Below are positions 1 through 6,151 of a stretch of 12,102 bases of DNA, piece after piece. The stretch covers positions 1 to 12,102 of the forward strand of contig JAMWZF010000006.1 of NCBI GenBank assembly GCA_024304875.1, in the 5' to 3' direction. A program made the position numbers and the translations under genes. Under the pieces are notes generated by a model. It searched no databases and was not told where the DNA came from. It saw only the letters and a program-made list of their open reading frames with translations. Each line of letters begins with the position of its first letter. The first letter of the stretch is position 1. This DNA comes from Paracoccaceae bacterium. GTDB taxonomy: Bacteria > Pseudomonadota > Alphaproteobacteria > Rhodobacterales > Rhodobacteraceae.

Positions 1-43
1 GCGGGAAACCGTCTCGAGGGTTCGAATCCCTTCCTCTCCGCCA
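1..43 (+). tRNA. tRNA-Ser, 3' part only
   Basis: The window starts inside a tRNA gene. Positions 16-20 and 28-32 form the T stem (GAGGG/CCCTT, with a G-T wobble at the base) around the loop TTCGAAT at 21-27. Positions 33-39 (CCTCTCC) are the 3' strand of the acceptor stem, position 40 is the discriminator G, and an encoded CCA follows at 41-43. The GGGAAACC-type sequence before the T arm fits the long variable arm of a class II tRNA. A long variable arm with discriminator G indicates serine; leucine tRNAs normally carry A. The anticodon lies outside the window. tRNA 3' ends are common integration sites, and mobile genes follow here, but I found no second copy of this 3' end in the window. Confidence 0.9.
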
Positions 44-445
44 CCCAGATTCGAAACTTGTCTCTGGCTGTCGCGCGACCGCGCAAGTGGCCGTAACAGG
101 GACTTTTTTCGGCGCATATCCCGATCCTGTCATTCTTTCAAACCGGCCTTTGGCGGCATTTGCGGGCCTTTGGCGCGCGCGGTCTCCGCTCGCGCGGATT
201 GGGGGTGAGTTTGCGGTTAACAGGGAATTTTCTCCGAATCCGCCCCCAAAACAGGCGCCCGCGAACGGAGACTCGGGCCCGCCCTGGTGAAGATCTTTCG
301 TTTCCAGTGGCTTGAGCCCCGGACACCCACTTTCCTGTTCCGGGTGGAAACAGGTGATCTGAGCGCGGGAACAGGCGCTTTTCAGCGCCGGTATCAGGGG
401 ATCTGCCGTCCATAACACGGACGCCGACCTTGGTGGTGACAGGCT
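44..445. repeat. Gene-free stretch with scattered AACAGG motifs
   Basis: About 400 bases without a convincing gene separate the tRNA from the recombinase stop codon. The hexamer AACAGG occurs at 95-100, 219-224, 250-255, 349-354 and 370-375. It occurs inverted (CCTGTT) at 334-339, with a near copy (GACAGG) at 438-443. The first two are longer matches of the form TAACAGGGA(A/C)TTTT. The inverted copy at 334 and the direct copy at 349 can pair as a bulged stem around GGGT. A T6 run at 104-109 may end transcription from the tRNA but has no clean stem directly before it. My inference is a recombination scar or protein-binding region tied to the adjacent recombinase. No function can be assigned. 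Confidence 0.5.
374..389 (-). terminator. Hairpin downstream of the recombinase operon
   Basis: A perfect 6-bp stem closes a 4-nt loop (GGCGCT, loop, AGCGCC). On the leftward transcript the loop reads GAAA, a stable GNRA tetraloop. It lies 57 nt beyond the recombinase stop. No T-run follows (next bases TGTTCCC), so it could be an RNA 3'-end stabiliser or a weak terminator rather than a classic one. Confidence 0.35.
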
Positions 446-2053
446 TCAGGCGGGGCGCGACGCACCAAACCTGCGCCGCTGCTCGGACCACGAATGCGGC
501 AGCTCGGCTTCCATCAGGGCGGCAAGGCTCATCTCGCGCGGCTGACGGCCGTCCAGGATCGCGGCCTGCAGATCGGGAGCGAGGAAGGCGAGACGGACAA
601 GTCGGCGGCGGTAGGGCGAGGCGGGGGCCGCGGCGAGGCTGGGCGCGCCATCGGCCGCGACCTCGAGCATCGCATGGGCGCTGCGCAGGGCGCGGATCAG
701 AACGGGATCGGGCTTTGGCGCATCGGGTTCGCTGGCGAGGATCTCGCTCTTGCCGGCGCGGATGCGCAGACGGGCAGGCAGGGTCAGCCGCATCTGCGCG
801 GGATCAGCGGGATCGGGCTCGGCGGTCTCGCCGGCGCCGAGATGCCGGCGGATCGTACGGAGCAGCCCGACGGGCAGGGTCAGGTCGAGATGGGCCCGGT
901 GCACCTCGATGCGGCTGACGCGTGGCACCGCGTCGGCGGGCCCATCGGGCAGCAGCCGGTTCAGCGTCCTGTCCAGCAGCCTCTCCAGTGCATCCGCCGA
1001 GATCCGCCGCGGCGCCGGATCGGCGTCGCGGCGGGCCCCGCCCTGCTGGAGGTCGGCCGAGACGTAGTAGCGGTAGAGCTTGCGATTGCGACCGTAGGCG
1101 AAGGTCGGTGACATCGGCCTGCCGTCGGTGTCGAATATGCGCCCCGTGAGCGGGGAGGCCGCCGTCCGGTCCCGGCTTACCCGCCGCCGCCGGGTCTTTG
1201 CCTTGAGCGCGGCCTGAACCGCCTCGAACAGGTCCGGCTCCACGATCGCGGCATGCTGTCCGGGATAGGTGATGTCCCGATGGGGGATCTCGCCGAGGTA
1301 GAGGCGGTTGCGCAGCAGGTGGAGGAGGGCGCCGCGCCCGAAGGGCTTGCCGCCGCGCTCGCGGCCGGCGGCAGTGGTGCGGGCCTTCGAGACGATGCCG
1401 GACTGCCGCAGGTGCTGTTCCAGTGCATGTACGGATCCGAGCTCGAGATAGCCCGAGAATATCCGCCGGACGAGCTCGGCCTCGCCTGGATTGACCACGA
1501 GGACGCGGCTGCCCTCGGCTGGCAGATCATAGCCGAGCGGCAGGGTGCCGCCCATCCAGAGGCCCTTCTTCTTGGAGGCGGCGATCTTGTCGCGGATGCG
1601 CTCGCCGGTGATCTCGCGCTCGAACTGGGCGAAGGAGAGCAGCATGTTGAGGGTGAGCCGACCCATGCTGGAGGTGGTGTTGAAGGACTGGGTGACGGAG
1701 ACGAAGCTGACCTCGTGGTGCTCGAAGATCTCGACGATGCGGGCGAAGTCGGCAAGCGAGCGGGTGAGGCGATCGATCTTGTAGACCACGACGATGTCGA
1801 CGCGCCCGGCCCGGATGTCGCCGAGGAGGCGCTGGAGGGCGGGGCGCTCCATTGTGCCCCCGGAGTACCCGCCGTCGTCGTAGAGGGCGGGCAGGGCCTT
1901 CCAGCCTTCGCTGGACTGGCTGGTCACATAGGCGGCGCAGGCCTCGCGCTGCGCGTCGAGCGAGTTGAAGTCCTGATCGAGGCCCTCCTCGGAACTCTTG
2001 CGGGTGTAGAGCGCGCAGCGGCGCGCCGGGGGCCGGCTGGCGGCGCGGCTCAT
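446..2053 (-). CDS. Large serine recombinase
   Basis: A 535-residue site-specific DNA recombinase of the resolvase/invertase superfamily, expected to cut and rejoin DNA through a phosphoserine link. The catalytic domain covers about residues 12-165. It has the Y-x-R-x-S signature at Y16-R18-S20 (S20 the likely nucleophile), a DDGGYSG segment near 59-65 and KIDRLTRS at 92-99. A recombinase DNA-binding domain follows (about 175-300, GLWMGGTLPLGYDL onwards), then a long C-terminal part. There are no cysteines after C39, so a CxxC zinc ribbon as in many large serine integrases is absent. The frame stays open to 2764, but the ATG at 2053 is the true start: it overlaps the DUF2924 stop as ATGA, and the sequence upstream is DUF2924/DUF3489 read out of frame. 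It is the third gene of a leftward operon. Target site unknown. Confidence 0.93.
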   Translation of the reverse strand: MSRAASRPPARRCALYTRKSSEEGLDQDFNSLDAQREACAAYVTSQSSEGWKALPALYDDGGYSGGTMERPALQRLLGDIRAGRVDIVVVYKIDRLTRSLADFARIVEIFEHHEVSFVSVTQSFNTTSSMGRLTLNMLLSFAQFEREITGERIRDKIAASKKKGLWMGGTLPLGYDLPAEGSRVLVVNPGEAELVRRIFSGYLELGSVHALEQHLRQSGIVSKARTTAAGRERGGKPFGRGALLHLLRNRLYLGEIPHRDITYPGQHAAIVEPDLFEAVQAALKAKTRRRRVSRDRTAASPLTGRIFDTDGRPMSPTFAYGRNRKLYRYYVSADLQQGGARRDADPAPRRISADALERLLDRTLNRLLPDGPADAVPRVSRIEVHRAHLDLTLPVGLLRTIRRHLGAGETAEPDPADPAQMRLTLPARLRIRAGKSEILASEPDAPKPDPVLIRALRSAHAMLEVAADGAPSLAAAPASPYRRRLVRLAFLAPDLQAAILDGRQPREMSLAALMEAELPHSWSEQRRRFGASRPA

Positions 2054-2466
2054 GGAGCGCCCTCCCGCAGTCCGAAGAAGCGGGGGCCGTTCCAGCGGGT
2101 GCCGGTGGCGGAGCGGGCGATGGCCGAGAGGCTGGGCCAGAGGGTGCCATCCCAACGGAAGCCGTCCGGCTCGATCACCACCTCGATGCGCAGTCCCTGC
2201 CAGTCCCGGCGGAGGATGGCGCCGGTGCCGAGGTGGCGGCCCTCGGGCATCGTCGGACCGCGGCCGCCCAGCTTGCGGCGAGTGTCGTGGTCGAGCCCGC
2301 CGAGACGCTCTGCCTGCAGGCGCCAAGCCAGCATCAGGCGCAGCAGGTCGGGGGACCTGAGTTTGGGCGCGGGCCCGAAGCGGTCGTGCCAGACCGCGCG
2401 GAGGTCGTCGAGGCCGAGGCCCGCGAGGGCCTCGACCTCCGCCTCGATGGTGGCGGCGCGCGTCAC
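2050..2466 (-). CDS. DUF2924 protein, recombinase partner
   Basis: A 138-residue protein of the DUF2924 family, recognised by the core D-L-R-A-V-W-H-D-R-F-G near residues 20-30, the LRLMLAWRLQ helix, and the C-terminal part with GTxLxRxWQG-like (GAILRRDWQG) and DGFRWDGTLWPSLSAIA segments. The start is GTG at 2466, which overlaps the DUF3489 stop as GTGA; the open frame upstream to 2595 is out-of-frame DUF3489. Its stop overlaps the recombinase ATG as ATGA. In alphaproteobacterial mobile modules DUF2924 proteins commonly sit directly before a serine recombinase of this type. Function is unestablished. The C-terminal W-x-G/W-P-S-L-S-A-I-A pattern resembles DNA-modification-associated small domains, and a DNA-binding accessory factor is my inference. 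Confidence 0.88.
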   Translation of the reverse strand: MTRAATIEAEVEALAGLGLDDLRAVWHDRFGPAPKLRSPDLLRLMLAWRLQAERLGGLDHDTRRKLGGRGPTMPEGRHLGTGAILRRDWQGLRIEVVIEPDGFRWDGTLWPSLSAIARSATGTRWNGPRFFGLREGAP

Positions 2467-2843
2467 GCCGCGGCTCCGGTGCGATAGCGGCGAACGCCGT
2501 CGTGCTTCTCCGAGGTGATGACGTGGCCCTTCTTCTTGAGGGCGCCGGCCATGGCGCCGCGCACCGAATGGGCCTGCCATCCGGTGGCGGTGCATAGCTC
2601 GTCGATCGAGGCGCCCTCGGGGCGCGCCAGCAGGGCCATGACCTTGTCCAGCTTGGTCGGCGCCTTTGGGGACCCGGGTTCGGCCGCGGTGGCGCGCGCC
2701 GCGGTCCTGGTGGTCTTGCCGGCACTGGTGGTCTTTGCGGTCTTGCGCGCGGCGCGAGGGGCACGCTTCGTTCGGCCGGTATTCGAGGGAGCGGACCTGG
2801 TCTTGTCCGTGGTGGTGGTGTCGGTGGGGCTTTTATCGGTCAT
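2463..2843 (-). CDS. DUF3489 winged-helix-like protein
   Basis: A 126-residue protein with two parts. Residues 1-61 are a disordered, Thr/Lys/Ala/Arg-rich basic tail. Residues about 63-122 are the DUF3489 domain: KLDKVMALL, GASIDELCTATGWQAHSVRG, AMAGALKKKGH and a final strand ending YRTG. That domain reads as a small winged helix-turn-helix, so DNA binding is likely. It is the first gene of the leftward operon. GGAGA at 2851-2855 lies 7 nt before the ATG, a good ribosome site, and the stop overlaps the DUF2924 GTG. A promoter should lie in 2856-3010, beside the diverging repeat copy. As a small DNA-binding protein leading a recombinase operon it could be an autoregulator or directionality factor; this is inference. 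Confidence 0.87.
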   Translation of the reverse strand: MTDKSPTDTTTTDKTRSAPSNTGRTKRAPRAARKTAKTTSAGKTTRTAARATAAEPGSPKAPTKLDKVMALLARPEGASIDELCTATGWQAHSVRGAMAGALKKKGHVITSEKHDGVRRYRTGAAA

Positions 2844-2943
2844 GGGATGATCTCCGGTTCATGCGGCGGGGAACTCCGCCGGTACCGACACGAGCCCGAA
2901 GGGGCCGGGCGCAGTCCGACCAACGCTCTGTTCGGGCGGGAAG

Positions 2944-3066
2944 TCCAGCGCCGCAGTGGCTTGTGGGGCCGCGGCGGGATGCCATAGCCTCGTGACTGGA
3001 GCGGACAGGGAGGAGACGGCGTGGCACAGGAGATCGAGGGCCGAGGCGCCCTGGCCATGCGATACC
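2944..3066 (+). repeat. Direct repeat copy A (methyltransferase leader)
   Basis: These 123 bases match 4246-4368 without gaps at 113 positions (about 92%). The repeat holds the leader, the ribosome site (AGGGAGGAG) and the first 15 codons of the methyltransferase gene. Copy A has GTG where copy B has ATG. Upstream of the repeat the two copies are unrelated. The pair brackets the secreted-protein gene, so crossing over between them would delete 1302 bp and place the methyltransferase operon directly against the recombinase operon. Confidence 0.85.
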
Positions 3067-3104
3067 GGCCGATTCCCGCACCGCAGCAAACCCGAAACGC
3101 CTGA
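3021..3104 (+). pseudogene. Truncated 5' remnant of ParB-like methyltransferase gene
   Basis: From GTG at 3021, 27 codons are open before TGA at 3102. The first 15 residues match the intact methyltransferase at 4323 except for one Asp/Glu change. The next 12 still align with one residue missing (RPI-P-A...TRNA against LPI-G-A...PRNA), and homology then stops. So this is the start of a second methyltransferase-like gene whose body is gone, or a leader peptide made from it. The ribosome site AGGGAGGAG, about 6 nt ahead, is intact, so the short peptide could still be translated. The protein-level divergence past residue 15 suggests a related allele rather than a fresh duplication. Confidence 0.6.
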
Positions 3105-3417
3105 CAAGAAGGGCGTCTGCGTCAATCACGAGCGCCAAGATTCTGCGCTCGCGAAGGGGTCTTTTTCCAAAGAATCCGCGGAGAGTGCACGTTCGCTACT
3201 GAAAGGACGAGCGGCAGCTGAGCGCAGGAAGCGAATCGTTTCCAGGGGAGAAGCGAATGACGGCGAAGGAGCCTTTGTGCCGATGCTGCCTGCTACATCA
3301 GTGGCTGGATTTCGGACTTGCCAGAATTGTCCGCAAAGGGGGCGGGATTTCAACCGTTGTTCGGCGGCCTAAGGTGAGGCTACCCTTGTCCTCACTGAAC
3401 AGGACGAGGATTCGCCG
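3105..3417. other. Gene-free gap before the secreted-protein gene
   Basis: I see no convincing gene. A rightward frame runs from copy A to 3372 and ends in a Cys-containing tail (CQNCPQRGRDFNRC), but it has no start of its own outside the repeat and no recognisable domain. A weak promoter for the next gene is possible: TTGTTC at 3357-3362 and TACCCT at 3381-3386, 18 bp apart, with both boxes far from consensus. Confidence 0.3.
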
Positions 3418-3924
3418 ATGACGCCCGTTGCGCGCCTTTTCTCGGCAGGCTTTCTGGTCTGTGCCATGACCGGTCCCGCCATTGCCCAAAACGCGGACGA
3501 GGTGACGATCCTCATTGACGGCGAAGAACACATCTTGTCGCTCTGGGCTGAGCAGAGTGACTGGAGCGGTTCGGAAAGCTGGCCCTCGATCAGTATCCTC
3601 GCACGCGGCAGCAACGGGGCCGGGACCTTGACCTTGGGGCTGAGTTTCGAGGCATCGGGCTGGTCTCCTTCTGGCGCGGAGATGGATCTTTCCCGCTTCG
3701 ATGGCGGCGAGCGGGTGCTGCACGTCTTTGGTCAGGAAGAGGCGGAACGTGGTGGCATTACCGTCGAGCTTGATGGACATGAGATCGACGGTAGTCGGCT
3801 GAGCCTGACCGGCCGCTTCACCGGAACACTTGGCCCATCGAAAAACTTCGGTCGCGACATTGATCTGTCCGACGGCGTGCCGGTCTCGGGTAGTTTCTCG
3901 GTTACGCTTGAGACACTTGAGTGA
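3418..3924 (+). CDS. Secreted protein of unknown family
   Basis: A 168-residue protein I do not recognise. Residues 1-23 are a clear Sec signal peptide: Arg at 6, hydrophobic core LFSAGFLVCAM, and cleavage predicted after A-I-A before Q24. The mature part of about 145 residues has no cysteine, is acidic, and alternates short hydrophobic stretches with Gly/Ser turns (for example GTLTLGLSFEASGW and GSFSVTLETLE). This suggests an all-beta periplasmic or extracellular domain. C15 is not in a lipobox. GAGGA at 3406-3410 lies 7 nt before the ATG, supporting this start. It is a single gene between the two 123-bp repeats, with no obvious operon partner, and so reads as cargo inserted between the recombinase and methyltransferase operons. 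What it binds cannot be told from sequence alone. Confidence 0.8.
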   Translation: MTPVARLFSAGFLVCAMTGPAIAQNADEVTILIDGEEHILSLWAEQSDWSGSESWPSISILARGSNGAGTLTLGLSFEASGWSPSGAEMDLSRFDGGERVLHVFGQEEAERGGITVELDGHEIDGSRLSLTGRFTGTLGPSKNFGRDIDLSDGVPVSGSFSVTLETLE

Positions 3925-4287
3925 TCAGGTCGCTCCGGGTTGGGGCGCCCAGCCGACACTCGAGCTCCACCTGATGCCGCGGCATCCATGAATGATCGCT
4001 TCGGTGAAGCTGCGCCGCGGCGTGGTCACCCAATACCAAGATCGGCAGAGGGCCGATCGCGACAAAGCTCGCTTCACTTCAAACGCGAACTCGACGTGGA
4101 ACGCCATGTTCAAAACGGGCTCGGTGCGGACCTCGCCGGCACGTGTCACGAAGGTCCAGTCTGTGTCGACCTGACAAGTTTCAGCGGACAGGTTGACCTT
4201 GGTCTCGAGCTCGGTCTCGCGCGAGGGGGCCAACTGATCCAGGACTCCAGCGCCGCAATGGCTTGTCGGGCCGCTGCGGGATGCCAT
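3925..4287 (-). pseudogene. Possible leftward gene fragment, unrecognised
   Basis: A leftward frame stays open from ATG at 4287, inside repeat copy B, to a stop at 3925. Its middle (around TDWTFVTRAGEVRTEP and LNMAFHVEFAFEVKR) has a protein-like composition, unlike most shadow frames here. Its N-terminus, however, is repeat sequence and its C-terminus is rich in Arg, Ser and Trp. I cannot assign a family. The best guess is a remnant of a broken gene; chance is quite possible. Apart from this and repeat copy B, 3925-4322 should contain the promoter of the methyltransferase operon, but I see no consensus boxes. Confidence 0.2.
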
Positions 4288-4368
4288 AGCCTCGGGACCG
4301 GAGCGGACAGGAAGGAGACGGCATGGCACAGGACATCGAGGGACGGGGCGCCCTGGCCATGCGATACC
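4246..4368 (+). repeat. Direct repeat copy B (methyltransferase leader)
   Basis: The functional partner of the copy at 2944-3066, with 10 substitutions in 123 bases and no indels. It contains the ribosome site AAGGAG at 4312-4317, five bases before the methyltransferase ATG, and codons 1-15 of that gene. The pairing is detected by eye, so the outer edges may extend a few bases, especially downstream where protein similarity continues. Confidence 0.85.
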
Positions 4369-5594
4369 TCCCGATCGGCGCGCTGACGCCTGATCCGCGC
4401 AATGCGCGCACCCACCCCAAGCGGCAGATCGAGCAGCTGAAGGCCTCGATCACGGAGTTCGGCTTCACCAATCCGGTCCTTGCCGATGCCGAGGGCAACC
4501 TCATTGCCGGGCACGGCCGGCTGATCGCGGCGCGCGCCCTCGGAATGACGGAGGTTCCGGTGATCGAGCTCTCGGATCTGACGGAGGTGCAGAAACGGGC
4601 GCTGCGGATCGCGGACAACAAGATCGCGCTCGGCGCCGGGTGGGATCTGGAGATCCTGCAATCGGAGCTGGCCGAGCTGTCGTCGATCGACGTGGACATC
4701 GATCCGACCCTGACCGGCTTCACCACCGGTGAGATCGACGTGCTCCTGGACGGCCCGGAGGATCCCGATGACGAGGTGATCCCGGCGGTTCCGGTCACGC
4801 CGCGCACGCAACCCGGCGACATCTGGGTGCTGGGCGATCACCGGATCGGCTGCGGCGACAGCCGGGATCCGGCCTTCCTCGAGCGGGTGATCGGTGCCGG
4901 TGCAAAGATCGACGCGGCCTTCCTCGACCCGCCCTACAACGTGCGCATCGACGGCCATGCCAATGCCAAGGGGCGGCACCGGGAGTTCGCCATGGCCTCG
5001 GGCGAGATGTCCGAGACCGAGTTCCGGGCGTTCCTCGCCGCGACGCTGGGGGCGGCGGCGGGGGTGTCCCGCGATGGCGCGGTGCACTTCGTCTGCATGG
5101 ACTGGCGGCACATGGACGATGTCTCCGCGGTGGGCCGGGAGATCTACGATGCGCGGCTCAACCTGTGCATCTGGAACAAGTCGAATGCGGGCATGGGCTC
5201 GCTCTATCGCTCCAAGCACGAGCTGGTGTTCGTCTATCGGGTCGGCAGCGGCCCCCACCTCAACATGGTGGAGCTCGGCAGGTATGGCCGGAACCGGACC
5301 AACGTCTGGGACTATGCCTCGGTCAACTCGATGAGGGGGAGCCGGCGCGAGGACCTGGCGCTGCACCCGACGGTGAAGCCGACGGGGCTCGTGGCCGATG
5401 CGCTGCGGGACGTCACGCGCCACGGCGATCTGGTGCTCGACACCTTCCTCGGCTCGGGCACCACGCTGATCGCGGCAGAGCGCATCGGACGCCGCTTCCG
5501 CGGCATCGACATCGATCCGGCCTATGTCGACGTGGCGATCGAGCGGTGGTCGGCTCTGACCGGGCGGGAGCCGGAGCTCGAGGCGGCCCCATGA
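4323..5594 (+). CDS. ParB-like domain / site-specific DNA methyltransferase fusion
   Basis: A 423-residue enzyme predicted to transfer a methyl group from S-adenosylmethionine to adenine N6 or cytosine N4 in DNA. Residues about 14-125 are a ParB/Srx-like N-terminal domain: ALTPDPRNARTHP, then IAGHGRLIAARALG at 61-74, then ALRIADNKIALGAGWD. The methyltransferase domain begins around 165. Motif IV is DPPY at 202-205. Motif I comes later, as D373 followed by FLGSGTT (375-381). This IV-before-I order is that of beta-class enzymes. TVKPTGLV near 350 is also typical. No restriction gene is adjacent, so an orphan or phage-type enzyme is likely. AAGGAG five bases before the ATG confirms the start. 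The stop overlaps the next ATG by 4 nt. In alphaproteobacterial prophages such genes often precede DUF5681 and terminase genes. Confidence 0.93.
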   Translation: MAQDIEGRGALAMRYLPIGALTPDPRNARTHPKRQIEQLKASITEFGFTNPVLADAEGNLIAGHGRLIAARALGMTEVPVIELSDLTEVQKRALRIADNKIALGAGWDLEILQSELAELSSIDVDIDPTLTGFTTGEIDVLLDGPEDPDDEVIPAVPVTPRTQPGDIWVLGDHRIGCGDSRDPAFLERVIGAGAKIDAAFLDPPYNVRIDGHANAKGRHREFAMASGEMSETEFRAFLAATLGAAAGVSRDGAVHFVCMDWRHMDDVSAVGREIYDARLNLCIWNKSNAGMGSLYRSKHELVFVYRVGSGPHLNMVELGRYGRNRTNVWDYASVNSMRGSRREDLALHPTVKPTGLVADALRDVTRHGDLVLDTFLGSGTTLIAAERIGRRFRGIDIDPAYVDVAIERWSALTGREPELEAAP

Positions 5595-6151
5595 GCGGGT
5601 CGCGGGCCCGGGACGACCGGGGTCGGTTCCGCAAGGGGGAGAGCGGCAACCCGAAGGGCCGCCCCCGGAAGGCTCCGGCGCCGCGGAGCTCGCCGATAGA
5701 AGTGCTGCTCGATCGCGAGATGACGATCACCCGCGATGGCCAGCCGCGGAAGATCACGACGGAAGAGGCGTTGCAGCAGAAGACCTACCAGGACGCTCTG
5801 GCCGGCAAACGCATGGCGGAACGACAGGTCGTGACATGGATCGAAAAGCGCGAGGCCTGGTACGAGCGCAACGCGCCGGATACCTCGCGACCCAAGCTCG
5901 AGATCAAGACCTCGCCGAGCCCGGAGAACGCCAGGGAGGCCTTGGCGATCCTCGGGATCGTCGGCCGCGACGAGCGCTACGTTGACAGCGATCCCTACGC
6001 GCCCCGGCAGCTTCTGGAGCCCTGGGCGGTGCAGGCGGCCTTCGACCGCCGGAGAGGCGCCCCGCCGTTGACAGACAGGGAGGTGGCAGAGATCCGCAGA
6101 TGCACCCGGGATCCCGACAGCCTGCGCTGGCCGAAGGTGAGATCCCGATGA
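5591..6151 (+). CDS. DUF5681 protein 1
   Basis: A 186-residue protein of the DUF5681 family. Its signature F-R-K-G-E-S-G-N-P-K-G-R-P spans residues 13-25 in a basic N-terminus. A conserved middle follows (VLLDREMTITRDGQPRKIT and a helical stretch to about 100), then an extended C-terminus with LLEPWAVQAAFDRR near 150. The start is ATG at 5591, overlapping the methyltransferase stop as ATGA, which implies translational coupling; the open frame upstream of 5591 is a shadow of the methyltransferase. Family function is not established. DUF5681 genes frequently neighbour phage terminase genes, so a DNA-packaging or DNA-binding accessory role is plausible, but no terminase is visible here. It is a tandem paralogue of the next gene. 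Confidence 0.87.
   Translation: MSGSRARDDRGRFRKGESGNPKGRPRKAPAPRSSPIEVLLDREMTITRDGQPRKITTEEALQQKTYQDALAGKRMAERQVVTWIEKREAWYERNAPDTSRPKLEIKTSPSPENAREALAILGIVGRDERYVDSDPYAPRQLLEPWAVQAAFDRRRGAPPLTDREVAEIRRCTRDPDSLRWPKVRSR

Noticed and set aside
1..43. tRNA 3' end as the attachment site of the serine recombinase
   Set aside because: No second copy of the T-arm/acceptor sequence is present in the window, and large serine recombinases do not typically use tRNA genes. It remains possible for a tyrosine-recombinase island whose other end is outside.
95..443. CRISPR array from the repeated AACAGG motifs
   Set aside because: The repeats are only about 6-13 bp, irregularly spaced from 15 to about 125 bp, and partly inverted. 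No cas genes are present.
1253..2518. Long rightward frame of 421 residues opposite the recombinase operon
   Set aside because: It is the complement of three recognised genes. Composition is Glu/Asp/Gly/Ala then Arg/Pro-rich, with no domain, which is typical of high-GC shadow frames.
2054..2764. Upstream extension of the recombinase frame to a 772-residue protein
   Set aside because: The extra 237 residues are Pro/Arg/Ala-rich and overlap two recognisable genes (DUF2924, DUF3489) in other frames. The ATGA overlap fixes the start at 2053.
2956..3372. Rightward 138-residue frame running through copy A to a Cys-containing end
   Set aside because: It reads the repeat in a frame different from the methyltransferase start, has no ribosome site and no recognised domain. 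CQNCPQ alone is not enough.
4146..5423. Leftward 425-residue frame opposite the methyltransferase
   Set aside because: It overlaps a gene with clear DPPY and FLGSGTT motifs. The His/Arg/Asp-rich sequence has no recognisable fold.
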